A DNA stretch of 32,663 nucleotides from Candidatus Ruthenibacterium merdavium (GCA_019119935.1 DWWA01000013.1:1-32663); one strand, 5' to 3'. Shown: positions 1 to 8,904, counted from the first letter of the stretch. Numbers and translations are program-made. The notes: generated by a model not told the origin, from the letters alone.

Positions 1-301
1 AAAGAATTTTGTCAAAAAAGTCTGTCCCATGTTGTGTTGACGGCATCACTTACATAATCGAGTTTTATTGGTAGCTGCGCATACGCGGAGTCTGGTGGAT
101 ACATTATTTTCTGAGGAAAGGATTGACGAGCGCTAAATCAATCTTTGCATGCAGGATAAAAGTAGTGGTCAAGTTGATTCCGTCCGTTTTCTATTTATCA
201 ATGCTAAAAAGATGTGGGTTATACGCAGTATATTGGTCAAACTCACACTTTTAAACAATATAAGCTATCTCGAATGAAGATAAAACTGTATCATTAGTTT
301 T

Positions 302-328
302 GTGCCGCTCTATAGCGCGGCGCTTTTT
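302..328 (+). terminator. Rho-independent terminator-like hairpin
   Basis: A 7-bp stem pairs GTGCCGC (302-308) with GCGGCGC (317-323), including one G-T wobble, around an 8-base loop. It is followed at once by five T residues (324-328). This is a classic intrinsic terminator on the plus strand. The transcript it ends must start in or before the left edge of the window, where no intact gene is visible. Confidence 0.7.
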
Positions 329-361
329 GTATGACGAAAACCAATCGGTGGGTGAAGTTGT

Positions 362-413
362 AAGATAAAGGTAGGCTGCATGGAAAAAATATCATGCAGC
401 CTACCTTTATCTT
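362..413. terminator. Perfect 21-bp inverted repeat, probable bidirectional terminator
   Basis: The 21 bases at 362-382 are the exact reverse complement of 393-413, with a 10-base loop (383-392). The outer part of the stem is A/T-rich (AAGATAAAG against CTTTATCTT), so each strand ends the hairpin in T-rich sequence. It lies about 180 bases beyond the end of the minus-strand methyltransferase-specificity pseudogene and could end that transcript. A perfect stem of this length is longer than most terminators, so a mobile-element end is the alternative. Confidence 0.6.
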
Positions 414-595
414 TTATATTTTCAGTTTCGCTGGGGGGATTGGTATGAGTAAAGACGTTTTGCAGATACTTAAAAGTTCGGTAACTGCCCTGATAAAAAT
501 CTTTTTAAGCCTCAAAAAATTACACAAGGTTTTTGCACAAATCTGTGTATTGAATTGTGAGTTTTAGTTTGTCTTACTTAAAAGAAAAATTTGCA

Positions 596-3439
596 CTATC
601 GTAAATACTTGTTAAGTATCTCCGCTGTTTTCCCTTGCAAAGCTTTCAGATGTTTTTCAGCGTCGCCAATCTTGACTTCAATCTCTCTAACCTATGCTAC
701 TACTTTGTTTTGTTCAGTTATATCCGGAACAGAGAAAGTGATTCCCTTAACACGGTCAATAGAAGCTCTGTAATTTCTTGAAAACCCCATTTTCTTTCCT
801 TCGCTTTCTAAAAGGTGAGCAAGATATCGAGGATTTACTTGATCCGTCTTACAACGAAGGACTCCACAATGGTCGGTCGGATAGAAGGGATTATCCTTGG
901 GCATAAACTGACAAGCCAATCACCATCAATCCCCCAAAGAACTGAGTCAACAGAAAAATCTTGTATCAAAAGCTTATTAACATATCCAAACGGTTCAAAA
1001 ACATTCGCACTATAAACAGGTATATTACCGTTCTCAATCAACTCTTTGTTAAGAACACGCTGACAAATTAAAACAAGAAATTTTGTGCAGTCATCCAGAC
1101 TAAGTTTATGCGTCCATCTCGGCAAAAATTACCTTTAGGTCATTGAACAAGTTTTCAATCTTCTTGCGGTAATTGTCAATACTCATACGTGTAGTGTTGT
1201 ATTCATTATCAATCTTTTCACATTGGGCAATGATCTGATTTTGTATCGCAGCAGGTGGAATTGGTATTCTTACCTCTTCTTTTAAATATGTCGAATTTAG
1301 ACTTTTACCAAATGCTTTATTACCAACACTTTCAAGGTCGATTAATTTTGCTTTAAAAAGATAATACAGATACTTATCGAGCAGTTCATTTCGATTTGAA
1401 GGAATGAGTGCAGCAATTGCTTCATTGGTGTATAAATTGACTCCTGCAATTGCTGTTTTTCCAATACTAAGCTTAAAACTCAACAGTGTTGTTCCGGCAG
1501 GAATTAACTTTACATTTGATGCTTTAACCGCTTCATTTGTTATTTTTTCTTTTGTATCTGTAATGATTTGCCCTTGCATTTCAGCAACAGACACCCACAA
1601 ATTGCTGCCCGTAAAATATTCGGGATTCTTTCTTGATGGAGTTCCTCCTATGGTAATATCACAAACTGTACCGAGAGCAGCCAATGGATATTTACTTTTC
1701 AATTCAACTGCCTTTTCGGTGCTCAAGCGTATTGCTTTATTAAAGTTTACACGTGAGTAGTCAAGCATATCTTTTGTACTGACAACAGAACTCCATGCTT
1801 GTTGTTCATCTGTTAAAGACGGTACTATTCCATAAAAGGATTGCTGAATTGCATTTGCAATCGTATTCTTTGCTGTTCTGTCTGAAGCGTTATATAATTT
1901 TCCACCGGGTGTAATGACCTGTATGCCTTCGTTGCCTTTTCGGTTTGACCAATCGTAGCCAAGAAAAACTTTCTGAGCTTTATTGTCTGCCGGGGCAGTT
2001 ACGATAACGGTTGTCTGCTGATATACTAAAGAAAAATAGAACAGCTTTTCTGCTTCAGCAGAGTTTATATAAGAGTATAATTTTTCAAGGTATAGGGCTT
2101 TCTGTTCATCCATGCTCTTGTTTTTAAAGGTTTTTGTCTTCTGTAAATTCTTTGCTTCTGATGAGTCAGCAAATGCATTCACATACATGTTGAAGTACTC
2201 AATGTCAGATAATTCTTCAAGAGAATACACCTTACTCAAGAACTGCGAATAAATTTGATGATCGACTTCAATTTGTGCGATATAAGCACTTAAAATATCC
2301 TTATCTTTCCATTCTGTCAAAGTTTTCCCGCTGAATATTGCTTCTACAGAATCTGTAGATAAATCAGCTTTCTTTGGTGGCTCATTAAATTTTTCAAGGA
2401 ATAACACAACAGTGTTGGTTCCTGTTGCTCCAAACGTTTTAGAGCCGAGTGCGACAATCGCTCTGATATAGAAGTTTTGTAAAAGCTGCTCACGAGCACC
2501 TGTATAACTTGCGCTGTCATTAGAAAGAATTGAGCTAGGCAATATAACCGCCGCAACCCCCTTTGGTTTCAGGAGTTGACAAATACGCTCAACAAACAAG
2601 GTTTCAATTTCTCCGCCATTCAATCCAATGCAGTCAAATAGTTTAAAGCTGTTATTTTTTAGCTGCAAATGTTGTTTAAAATCTTTCACCGAATATGGCG
2701 GATTAGCTACAAGAATATCGAACAAACCGTTATCAATACTTTTATCGGGTGAGTTTTCAAGTCCATCTCCAAAAATAATATTTCCTTCTCCGGCACCATT
2801 CATAAACAACGAAATTTTAGCCACACGGGCAAGACGATAATCCTTCTCGATTCCAAAGATACAATCTCTGACCCAAGAGTTATCGCCATCAGTTTTTACA
2901 AAGTAGTTGATTGCTTCCACTGCTTCCGTTAAAAAGTGTCCGGCACCGCAGGCATAGTCAATGACCTTAGGGTATACTGTTCCTCTTTCGGATTTAACCA
3001 TCCGTTCAACCGGTAAGCTATCCCATATAAAACGAGTAATTGGCATTGGTGTGAAGAACTGTCCTTCATTCTGCTTAAACCCTTTATTTAAAAGTTGTTC
3101 AAATAAATCACCAAGAAACTGGTGCTTAGAAGGATACACTATTCTGTATTTTTCAAATAGTTGAACCATCTCAACAAGAATTTTTCCGTTTTGATAAAAT
3201 AGTTCTTCATTGTGAACATCTTTAAAAGCAAAGTCATTGTTTGAGTAGAATTTTAAAATACGAATTGTTTTTTTCAGATCTTCAATGGCCTTTTTTCGCT
3301 TAGAGCCTGTATAGGTAGTAAACAACCACTCAGGATAGTCATCAGATACATAATATATCTCTTCACGCATAAATTTTTCCATGCCGTCACGATGAAGTCG
3401 CTGTAAGCGGTCTGTAAGGTTTCGTAAGTATCTGTTCCT
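596..3439 (-). pseudogene. Broken DNA methyltransferase-specificity (HsdM-HsdS) fusion
   Basis: The intact ancestor would methylate adenine in a specific DNA site. The main open part (1106-3382, 758 residues from its first ATG) has a GQFFTP segment near residue 107, the AdoMet-binding DYACGAG motif near 142 and the catalytic NPPY motif at 227-230. From about residue 564 an HsdS target-recognition half begins (GTVCDITIGGTPS). The second recognition half continues downstream in other frames: 835-1105, then 692-919, then 596-691. Joining them needs about two lost bases near 1108-1112, one lost base near 905-908, and read-through of a TAG at 692-694. The last segment ends in EILNKYLR, typical of HsdS tails. 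At the 5' end the frame stays open for 19 codons before the first ATG (to 3439) with no start codon, so the N-terminus is probably missing too. Whether it was type I or a single-chain IIG enzyme cannot be told. No hsdR is present. Confidence 0.85.
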
Positions 3440-3761
3440 TTATACTTAGAAGTTTATAACTTATTGAATGCTGGCTGAAAAAGAACGATTGCTACAAAAG
3501 GAAGCTCTGTTCTGTGATGAGAGATGCTAATTTACTTTTGTTTTCAACTTCTTCTCGTTGACATCTTGTATTCCCGGTGTTTGTTGTGTAAAATCAAAAA
3601 AGAGTATATTTGCTTTTCGGGCAACGCATTTTTACCCAAGATGCTTTTTTGGAAGTTCCGTATGGGCGTATGGGGATATACTGCAATTTTTACGATAGTG
3701 CTTGAGTGATCAACTAAATTCTCTATTGATTGTTATGATTCTCGGCGAAAAGGAGAAGAAG
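3440..3761. other. Gene-free stretch between the pseudogene and the next gene
   Basis: No supported gene. A 20-codon plus-strand frame (3468-3530, starting MLAEKERLLQKEAL) looks like the tail of a charged coiled coil, but too little remains to name it. A TTGACA at 3558-3563 has no good -10 at the right distance, and a TATACT at 3677-3682 has no good -35. The promoter of the downstream gene is therefore not identified. Confidence 0.4.
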
Positions 3762-4298
3762 ATGGAAATTTTACTTCAAAGCAAAACATGTGTGTTCATG
3801 GATGACGCGCTGATGATCAAGGGGGGTGACAAGCCCGTTTTTTATGAACAAATTGCGCAAGTCATTTACGAAAAGCGTTATAACTCTTATGATATTGTGT
3901 TTTACAATGAAAAAAATAAAAAACGCACGATGCAGATTTCATTCGACGATAAAGAAAATGAAGAAGCTATTTTAAAGATTTTACAAGAGAAAGTGCGCAA
4001 TTTAGAGCCGCGCAAAGCAAAACATCCGATTTGGAAAGCAGGAGGCCTTTGGATTACGTTATACGTTTTGCTTGCCTTTATTGTTTTACTGAAATTTTTT
4101 GCCGGCCCTTTTCAGAATGTTTCTGTTCCCATCTTGCTCTATCCGTTTTTCCTTTTGGTCAACCTGGTTCCCTCGGAAACATTTACTGCCTGGCAGTTGG
4201 TTCGTTTTTTGCTTTGCTGTGCAGGATGTACATTTCTTTTGTGCCTATTCTCTTATGCTCGAAGCAGCATTGTCATTTATGAAAAGAAAGAGTTATAA
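3762..4298 (+). CDS. Two-segment membrane protein of unknown function
   Basis: I do not recognise this 178-residue protein. Residues 1-88 are soluble and read like a small beta-rich, PH-like domain (ILLQSKTCVFMDD ... YDIVFYNEKNKKRTMQISF). Two hydrophobic segments follow at about 93-115 and 120-140, a third at about 145-165, and the tail ends in lysine and glutamate. The architecture suggests a cytoplasmic sensor or scaffold domain tethered to the membrane. The ATG at 3762 is chosen because AGGAG (3751-3755) lies six bases upstream; an upstream ATG at 3702 has no ribosome site. It stands alone and converges on the next operon, sharing a terminator with it. No function is inferred. Confidence 0.7.
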   Translation: MEILLQSKTCVFMDDALMIKGGDKPVFYEQIAQVIYEKRYNSYDIVFYNEKNKKRTMQISFDDKENEEAILKILQEKVRNLEPRKAKHPIWKAGGLWITLYVLLAFIVLLKFFAGPFQNVSVPILLYPFFLLVNLVPSETFTAWQLVRFLLCCAGCTFLLCLFSYARSSIVIYEKKEL

Positions 4299-4347
4299 AA
4301 TACGCCCGCGCGTGAGGACTTTTGAAGCATCATGCGCGGGCGTATTT
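4298..4347. terminator. Bidirectional terminator between convergent genes
   Basis: A perfect 14-bp inverted repeat pairs 4298-4311 (AAATACGCCCGCGC) with 4334-4347, around a 22-base loop. The GC-rich core and A/T-rich outer ends give T-rich tails in both directions. It sits exactly between the plus-strand gene ending at 4298 and the minus-strand gene ending at 4351. Confidence 0.85.
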
Positions 4348-4350
4348 ATT

Positions 4351-4926
4351 TTAACTGTATTGAAAGCTGATTTTTTGAGGGTAGATAGACAGCACAAGAG
4401 AGAGCTGGTCAATGCAAATGTTTTTCCAATTTTCTTTTGTGAAAGAGGTTTGATGCAACCCGATGGCCAGCAAAAAATTTTGTGTTTCTCCAACATTCAT
4501 TTGAGAGATTGGCCTTGCGGTAGGATTTAACGCTTGAAAAAGCTCCGGCGAAATTAAATTTTTCCATCCATCCTTTTCTGCTCCGCAATAATCGAGATAG
4601 AAGTGATTCTGTAATTCATTTTCTTCTAGCTTCGTAACAGAAATACTGAAAAGTGCATACTGATCAGCCGAACTATCAGAAAAAATAGAAGAAGCAGCTA
4701 CTTCATAAGTGGAAAAAAATGATTCCTGTGAAACAAGCTCTCCGTTCAGCAGTTTAATGTTCAGCCCGTTCCATGTAATAGGAGTGTTTTGTGTGCCGGC
4801 TATGATTTGGGCAGAAGGATAGCGTTCATTTAACTGCCAAATACGCGCGGCATAAAACACGGTGAAAGTCAATATTCCAATTATCATCAAAAAGAAAAAG
4901 CGATTTTTTAATTTTGATGTGCGCAT
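4351..4926 (-). CDS. Membrane-anchored extracytoplasmic protein (DUF5028-like)
   Basis: This is a 191-residue protein with one N-terminal membrane segment (about residues 10-28, after a positively charged MRTSKLKNR start). The rest is predicted to face outward and is rich in beta-type sequence, as in small cell-surface proteins next to ABC exporters. My recollection is that it resembles the DUF5028 group, but no catalytic motif is visible and that assignment is tentative. It is the last gene of the six-gene minus-strand operon starting at the 8810 lipoprotein, 39 bases after the ATPase, with GGGAG before its ATG. It may be an accessory or ligand-binding part of the transporter. Confidence 0.6.
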   Translation of the reverse strand: MRTSKLKNRFFFLMIIGILTFTVFYAARIWQLNERYPSAQIIAGTQNTPITWNGLNIKLLNGELVSQESFFSTYEVAASSIFSDSSADQYALFSISVTKLEENELQNHFYLDYCGAEKDGWKNLISPELFQALNPTARPISQMNVGETQNFLLAIGLHQTSFTKENWKNICIDQLSLVLSIYPQKISFQYS

Positions 4927-4965
4927 GGTGATAAATCTCCCTGTTTCATTTGTGATAAAGCAGTT

Positions 4966-5610
4966 TTACTGTTCGTTTATAATGCGTCCGTCGGACATTC
5001 GGATAATTTCGTCTGCCAAAGATTCCATTTGATGGCGGTCATGGCAAGCCAATAGAATGAGTTTTCCTTCTTGGCGTAGTTCATTTAATAAGCGGTGAAC
5101 TTGCTCCACACCTGACTCGTCCAAAGCGTTGAATGGTTCGTCTAATAAAATTAAATTTGGAGATTCGACAATAGCGGATGCGATGCCAAGACGCTGTTTC
5201 ATGCCAAGGGAATATTTGTGGAATACGCGTTTATCATTCGGGTCAAGCCCTACGCGTTTCAAAGTATCTATAATTTGCAGTTGAGAAACTTTTTTGCGAA
5301 TTCCGCATAACAGCGAAAGATTTTTCAAACCCGTAAACTCATCAATAAAAACGGGATTTTCCAAAAGAAGGCCGATATCCGGGGGAAAGGAAAGGTCTTT
5401 TCCAATTACTTTTCCATCAATTTTTACTTGCCCTTGCGTCGGAAGAATAAACCCGCAAATCATACGCATCAGCATTGTTTTTCCGCTGCCGTTGATGCCT
5501 TGTATTCCGTAAATTTTTCCGCAAGATTGATTTTCAAAGCAAAGGTTGATGTCACGAAGGACAGGTTGTCCTTGTATCGTCTTGGAAATCTGACAAAGTT
5601 CAATTTTCAT
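4966..5610 (-). CDS. ABC exporter ATPase, BcrA/LanF-like with E-loop
   Basis: This 214-residue nucleotide-binding subunit should power the membrane proteins encoded just upstream. Walker A is GINGSGKT (38-45), the signature is YSLGMKQR (133-140), Walker B is LILLDEP (153-159) and the switch histidine is H190. The usual Q-loop glutamine is replaced by glutamate (LLLENP, E84). That E-loop is known from lantibiotic self-immunity ATPases (LanF) and bacitracin-type transporters. The start is ATG at 5608-5610, because GAAAGG lies just upstream and it overlaps the previous gene by 11 bases, implying coupled translation. A longer in-frame start at 5685 would run deep into the previous gene and is rejected. 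The family points to export of, or protection from, a peptide or hydrophobic antibiotic; the actual substrate is unknown. Confidence 0.85.
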   Translation of the reverse strand: MKIELCQISKTIQGQPVLRDINLCFENQSCGKIYGIQGINGSGKTMLMRMICGFILPTQGQVKIDGKVIGKDLSFPPDIGLLLENPVFIDEFTGLKNLSLLCGIRKKVSQLQIIDTLKRVGLDPNDKRVFHKYSLGMKQRLGIASAIVESPNLILLDEPFNALDESGVEQVHRLLNELRQEGKLILLACHDRHQMESLADEIIRMSDGRIINEQ

Positions 5611-6412
5611 TGATATCGCCTTTCTTTTTTGGGAGAATGTCTGTTTTTTGAAAGTACAAGCTGCCAGCCGCCCACAGCAAGGCAATCAAAATTACATGAA
5701 GAAGAATCCCCGGTGATTCTTTCAGTCCGCCGGGTGTAAGTATGCGGCAGCGAATCAGCATAGAATAATTGCCCGGAAAATACGGAATTTGCACAAAGGC
5801 AATTAATATAAGGATGACAACAGCCGCCGCCTGTGCTATCCAAAAGTTGAATAACATGCAGCAGCACAAACAAAATGACGCCAACAATGCAGTAAATAAA
5901 ATAGGAAGCCCGCACAGAGCGGCACATGCAGTCTGATCTGGTACGAGCGTTGATGAGAAATAAGGCGGATAACCTGAGAAGATCATAAATCCCAAAAGGC
6001 AAGCAAGCCCCAAGAAAAAATAAAATGCCACCCAAACCACAAGCGAAAAACATTTGCACAACCACCATAAAGTGCGGCTTTTTGCCCGCACAAGATAAGG
6101 ACTGCTTATCCCGTTTTGTTCCTGAGCCGGATAAATCAAGGCTGTATAAACACAAAAATAAATTAAGATAAACCAAGTCAAGGGAAGTTCGAACATTCCA
6201 TTTTGTGTTTCAGAAAAAGGGTAAGAGCCCCGAAACAGCATGATAAAATAATCTGTCACGCCATACTTTGAGCCTTGTGTTGAGAGCTGAGAATCCGCGG
6301 TCATTGCACCGATAAGAAATAAACCTATGGCAATCAAAATCAGAAACCGATTGATCCGAAAATAGTTTTGAACATCTCGTCGGAATAGATGCCAAAAATT
6401 AGAATCTTTCAT
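5600..6412 (-). CDS. ABC-2-type membrane subunit (third of three)
   Basis: This 270-residue protein has a cytoplasmic N-terminus (MKDSNFWHLFRRDVQNYFRINR) followed by about six hydrophobic segments, near 23-38, 78-95, 118-140, 165-185, 192-208 and 240-258. That is the usual plan of an ABC-2/LanE-LanG-type permease. Its ATG overlaps the stop of the preceding membrane gene by four bases (ATGA), and its end overlaps the ATPase by 11 bases, so the proteins are made together and probably form one transporter. The sequence is rich in cysteine and aromatic residues. Assignment rests on membrane plan and context; no signature motif exists for this family. Confidence 0.75.
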   Translation of the reverse strand: MKDSNFWHLFRRDVQNYFRINRFLILIAIGLFLIGAMTADSQLSTQGSKYGVTDYFIMLFRGSYPFSETQNGMFELPLTWFILIYFCVYTALIYPAQEQNGISSPYLVRAKSRTLWWLCKCFSLVVWVAFYFFLGLACLLGFMIFSGYPPYFSSTLVPDQTACAALCGLPILFTALLASFCLCCCMLFNFWIAQAAAVVILILIAFVQIPYFPGNYSMLIRCRILTPGGLKESPGILLHVILIALLWAAGSLYFQKTDILPKKKGDINEN

Positions 6413-7191
6413 AAAAAATCTCTCCTTGCAATAACCATACCCAGCATGGCATATTCAAAAATAATCAAGGCGGCTGCGCAAAGGAAGTAAACCCCGACGG
6501 CACCATTTTGAATCGTGAAAGTGGAAAATGTTACAATACGCTGTAATTCTGAAAACATTGGCGAAATGGGGAATGAAATGCTCCAAACGGCGCAAAGGCA
6601 AAGAAGCCATCCAAGCGCATTGCCGCGGCGAATATTCCGGCAAGAATAAACCGTAATTTGAAAAACAAGGCTGAAAATAATTCCGGCAATACACGCGGCA
6701 AGCCCTTGCCAAAGAATGAAGCTTGCCGGTGTAAGTGTTTGCTGCAATCGGTGACCTGTATCGTGCCAATATCTGCTTCCGGCTTGAGTCCAATTCATAG
6801 TCAAATCTGTGTCAAATAAGACAAACGCCATAAAACATGCACAAATTATGATGACTAGCTCAAAAAGCAGGGCGTGTATCACGTTTTGTATCATGATTTG
6901 AGCAATTAGTTGTTTTCTGTTTTGAAACAGATGGCAAGAGAAAGGGACGGTAAAAAAACGGCTGCTGATCATTGCGGTAAGCAGACAAAACGGAACAAAA
7001 ATCATAAATAAAAAAGATGGGTGAAGAACACAAAGAAAAACATCCATGGAACAAAGAATCACACCAGAGTTTTTCCATTGTGCGATCCAGTATAGAATAT
7101 TTCCGCATGTCATGGCAGCCAGCAAAACACAAAAGCCTGTCAGCCGGCGGCTTGTACAAAGGAAAATGTGTCCGGTACGTTTACAAAACAT
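6409..7191 (-). CDS. ABC-2-type membrane subunit (second of three)
   Basis: This 260-residue protein is predicted to cross the membrane about six times, with hydrophobic stretches near 17-35, 47-75, 102-123, 155-175, 192-205 and 228-252. The start is set at ATG 7189-7191 (MFCKRTGHIF), which overlaps the end of the preceding gene by 11 bases. A much longer frame reaching 7536 exists but lies inside that gene and is treated as accidental. The R-rich N-terminus before the first membrane segment and the RRDFL end after the last suggest that both ends are cytoplasmic. It is probably one of three non-identical membrane partners of the ATPase at 4966-5610. Confidence 0.72.
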   Translation of the reverse strand: MFCKRTGHIFLCTSRRLTGFCVLLAAMTCGNILYWIAQWKNSGVILCSMDVFLCVLHPSFLFMIFVPFCLLTAMISSRFFTVPFSCHLFQNRKQLIAQIMIQNVIHALLFELVIIICACFMAFVLFDTDLTMNWTQAGSRYWHDTGHRLQQTLTPASFILWQGLAACIAGIIFSLVFQITVYSCRNIRRGNALGWLLCLCAVWSISFPISPMFSELQRIVTFSTFTIQNGAVGVYFLCAAALIIFEYAMLGMVIARRDFL

Positions 7192-8005
7192 CAGACCGCT
7201 CCCTTTTTTGAAAATAGAAAAAGAAGGAAAGGCATGGAACCACAAAAGCATATACAAAAAAGGTAAGCAATGAAACGTCCTGCGCGGGCTGGAAAGGAAG
7301 CGCAATTGCAAACAGCGCAAAGCGGTCGAAATGGAGCCAGTTGAAAACAAAGTAAGTGAGCAGGTAAAAAAGAAAAGGAGAAATTGCAGATTGCAGCCGA
7401 TTAGGCAGTAAAACCGATGATGCCAAAACCAAGCATCCCCATGCACCGATGAAAACGGAATCCAGAACAATATACACAGTTGTGTAAAGTAACGGCATCG
7501 TGTAAAACCATTGAGCCAAAAAGCTGCGCCCATCAATGCTGTAAAGATTGGTTAATGCCTCAGGACGAACCATGGGAAGAAAAAGCGAGCAAAGCGCAAA
7601 GTTAAAGCAAAGTGTTACAAAGACGACAAGCGCTCCGGAAACAAACACAGCTATCCATTTTGCCAAAAGATAGTGGCGTTTTTTGCCGCGTATAATAATT
7701 TGCATGCAATACCCGGAATGAAAATCCCAAAATGTAGAATCGGCACACGGCAGTGCGGCAAAAAGCGGAAAAAGCAGATAGAGCAGCGTTGGCCAGATGG
7801 TAGAAGCATCCATTCCAATCCAGTGACCGTACACGGAATGTGGTGTCAAAAAGAAATCGCCTTGCCAGCTGTCGAGCCATTGCACCAGCGGAAAAACGCT
7901 GAAAATGACATGACAAATAGAAATTGCAGTACCCGCTGTTAATGCAAATAAAAACTTTTTTCCATGAAAACAACGGGTTAGTTCAAATTGCAGCAGTTCT
8001 TTCAT
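7181..8005 (-). CDS. ABC-2-type membrane subunit (first of three)
   Basis: This 274-residue permease-like protein starts MKELLQFELTRCFHGKKF, an amphipathic cytoplasmic lead typical of ABC-2 permeases. It then shows hydrophobic segments near 20-40, 73-88, 115-140, 167-195, 205-222 and 245-265. It lies 16 bases after the upstream lipoprotein, and GAGG precedes its ATG. Its last codons overlap the next gene by 11 bases. Having three separate membrane genes for one ATPase is unusual; LanFEG-type systems have two. One of the three may be regulatory or sensory. This is inference from gene order. Confidence 0.75.
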   Translation of the reverse strand: MKELLQFELTRCFHGKKFLFALTAGTAISICHVIFSVFPLVQWLDSWQGDFFLTPHSVYGHWIGMDASTIWPTLLYLLFPLFAALPCADSTFWDFHSGYCMQIIIRGKKRHYLLAKWIAVFVSGALVVFVTLCFNFALCSLFLPMVRPEALTNLYSIDGRSFLAQWFYTMPLLYTTVYIVLDSVFIGAWGCLVLASSVLLPNRLQSAISPFLFYLLTYFVFNWLHFDRFALFAIALPFQPAQDVSLLTFFVYAFVVPCLSFFFYFQKRERSDVL

Positions 8006-8021
8006 AAGATCATGCCTCGAT

Positions 8022-8810
8022 TCAACCCAGCGCCAGCCATTGCTGATCTAAAGCAAAATCGGCCGTAGTCACTTCCGCAACGCCTTCCCCTGCTAAATTG
8101 GGATAAAGGTATATGTCTTGAAGTTCAAGCTCGCTGTTCACATAGTATAAAATTTTATAAGAAGCCGTTTCGCCGGGATTAAGCAAAACTTCAAATTGAT
8201 TTTTTGCATTCTCTGCCACGGCAGGCAGGTCAGACGTTACCGCTTCGCTGCCGATATGTCCTGTTGCAACGGTGTTATCTACACAGCAGGCAAGGGAAAT
8301 ATTGTTTAGATAAAAATCGGCTTTGCTGCTGCCGGTATTTTCAATCGAAAGAGTGACGGTAAGATATTCCTCACCTTCGGGGAGTGCGCCCAGTGCCTGT
8401 TCCCCTTGTGCAGCTTTTTCCGCAGGAATGCCGGATGGCTCTGCTCCTTTTACCGCGTCTAGCACCGTCACACGCAGAAAGCTATCTCGAAACGGCACCT
8501 CCAGTGCCGTCCCCTTGGCAATCAAATTTTCTTTTGCAATGGTAGGAAAGACAAAATCCGTGAGGTTTTCGATGGACTGCCCCTCATAATGCTTCAGAAG
8601 GAACGGGTATTTTTTTGCCCACGGAAGCTGTAATAAATCCCGGCTGTTTCCATCAATGTCTTTTACAAGAACCTGAGCGGTGCCTGCCTGCTGGGAAACT
8701 GTTGATGTGCTTAGTCCAGATGAAGATGTGGCTTGTGCACCACAGGCTGTCAAAGCGGATAGCAATAAGCTTGCCGCAAAAATAGCGGAATAATATTTTT
8801 TGAACATCAT
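8022..8810 (-). CDS. Surface lipoprotein heading the minus-strand ABC operon
   Basis: This 262-residue protein has a lipoprotein signal ending LSALTAC, with the lipidated cysteine at residue 23, followed by a Ser/Thr/Gln-rich linker. The mature part contains a beta-sandwich-like segment (EYLTVTLSIENTG near 155) that resembles DUF4352/DUF5067-type extracellular domains, known as surface immunoglobulin-like modules. Lipid anchoring puts it on the outer face of the membrane, next to the ABC-2 subunits encoded downstream. It could capture a ligand or protect the transporter. GGAGG sits seven bases before ATG 8810. A promoter and candidate LytTR sites lie upstream, between it and the divergent two-component genes. 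The exact family is uncertain. Confidence 0.75.
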   Translation of the reverse strand: MMFKKYYSAIFAASLLLSALTACGAQATSSSGLSTSTVSQQAGTAQVLVKDIDGNSRDLLQLPWAKKYPFLLKHYEGQSIENLTDFVFPTIAKENLIAKGTALEVPFRDSFLRVTVLDAVKGAEPSGIPAEKAAQGEQALGALPEGEEYLTVTLSIENTGSSKADFYLNNISLACCVDNTVATGHIGSEAVTSDLPAVAENAKNQFEVLLNPGETASYKILYYVNSELELQDIYLYPNLAGEGVAEVTTADFALDQQWLALG

Positions 8811-8875
8811 GTTAATTCCTCCATACTGTTTCTTTTGTTTGCATTTGGTGATGCGTTGTATGACTCATGTGCATT

Positions 8876-8904
8876 ATCATACAGTTTCTTGCTTAAAACG
8901 TCTA
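8876..8904 (-). promoter_or_regulatory. Probable promoter of the lipoprotein-ABC operon
   Basis: On the minus strand, a TAGACG -35 (8899-8904) is followed after 17 bases by a TATGAT -10 (8876-8881). The start point would be about 60 bases before the lipoprotein ATG. The -35 matches consensus at only four of six positions, as expected for an activator-dependent promoter. Confidence 0.55.

Larger units (their letters stand above)
1..595. other. AT-rich gene-poor stretch with two hairpins
   Basis: No convincing gene lies here. Short open stretches, for example 41-139 on the plus strand ending in residues FSEERIDER, look like scraps of coding sequence but I cannot assign them to a family. Two stem-loops at 302-328 and 362-413 are listed separately. 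A 40-residue ATG frame at 445-567 is preceded by a G-rich run but has no recognisable product. The stretch lies downstream of the broken methyltransferase gene and fits the edge of a decaying island. Confidence 0.5.

Noticed and set aside
445-567. A 40-residue plus-strand frame after a G-rich run
   Set aside because: No family likeness, and it lies in decayed sequence; the G-run is not a clear ribosome site. Kept only as a note.
7192-7536. Extended N-terminus for the second ABC-2 membrane subunit
   Set aside because: The extension lies within the preceding permease gene in another frame; the ATG at 7189-7191 gives the normal size and a short coupled overlap.
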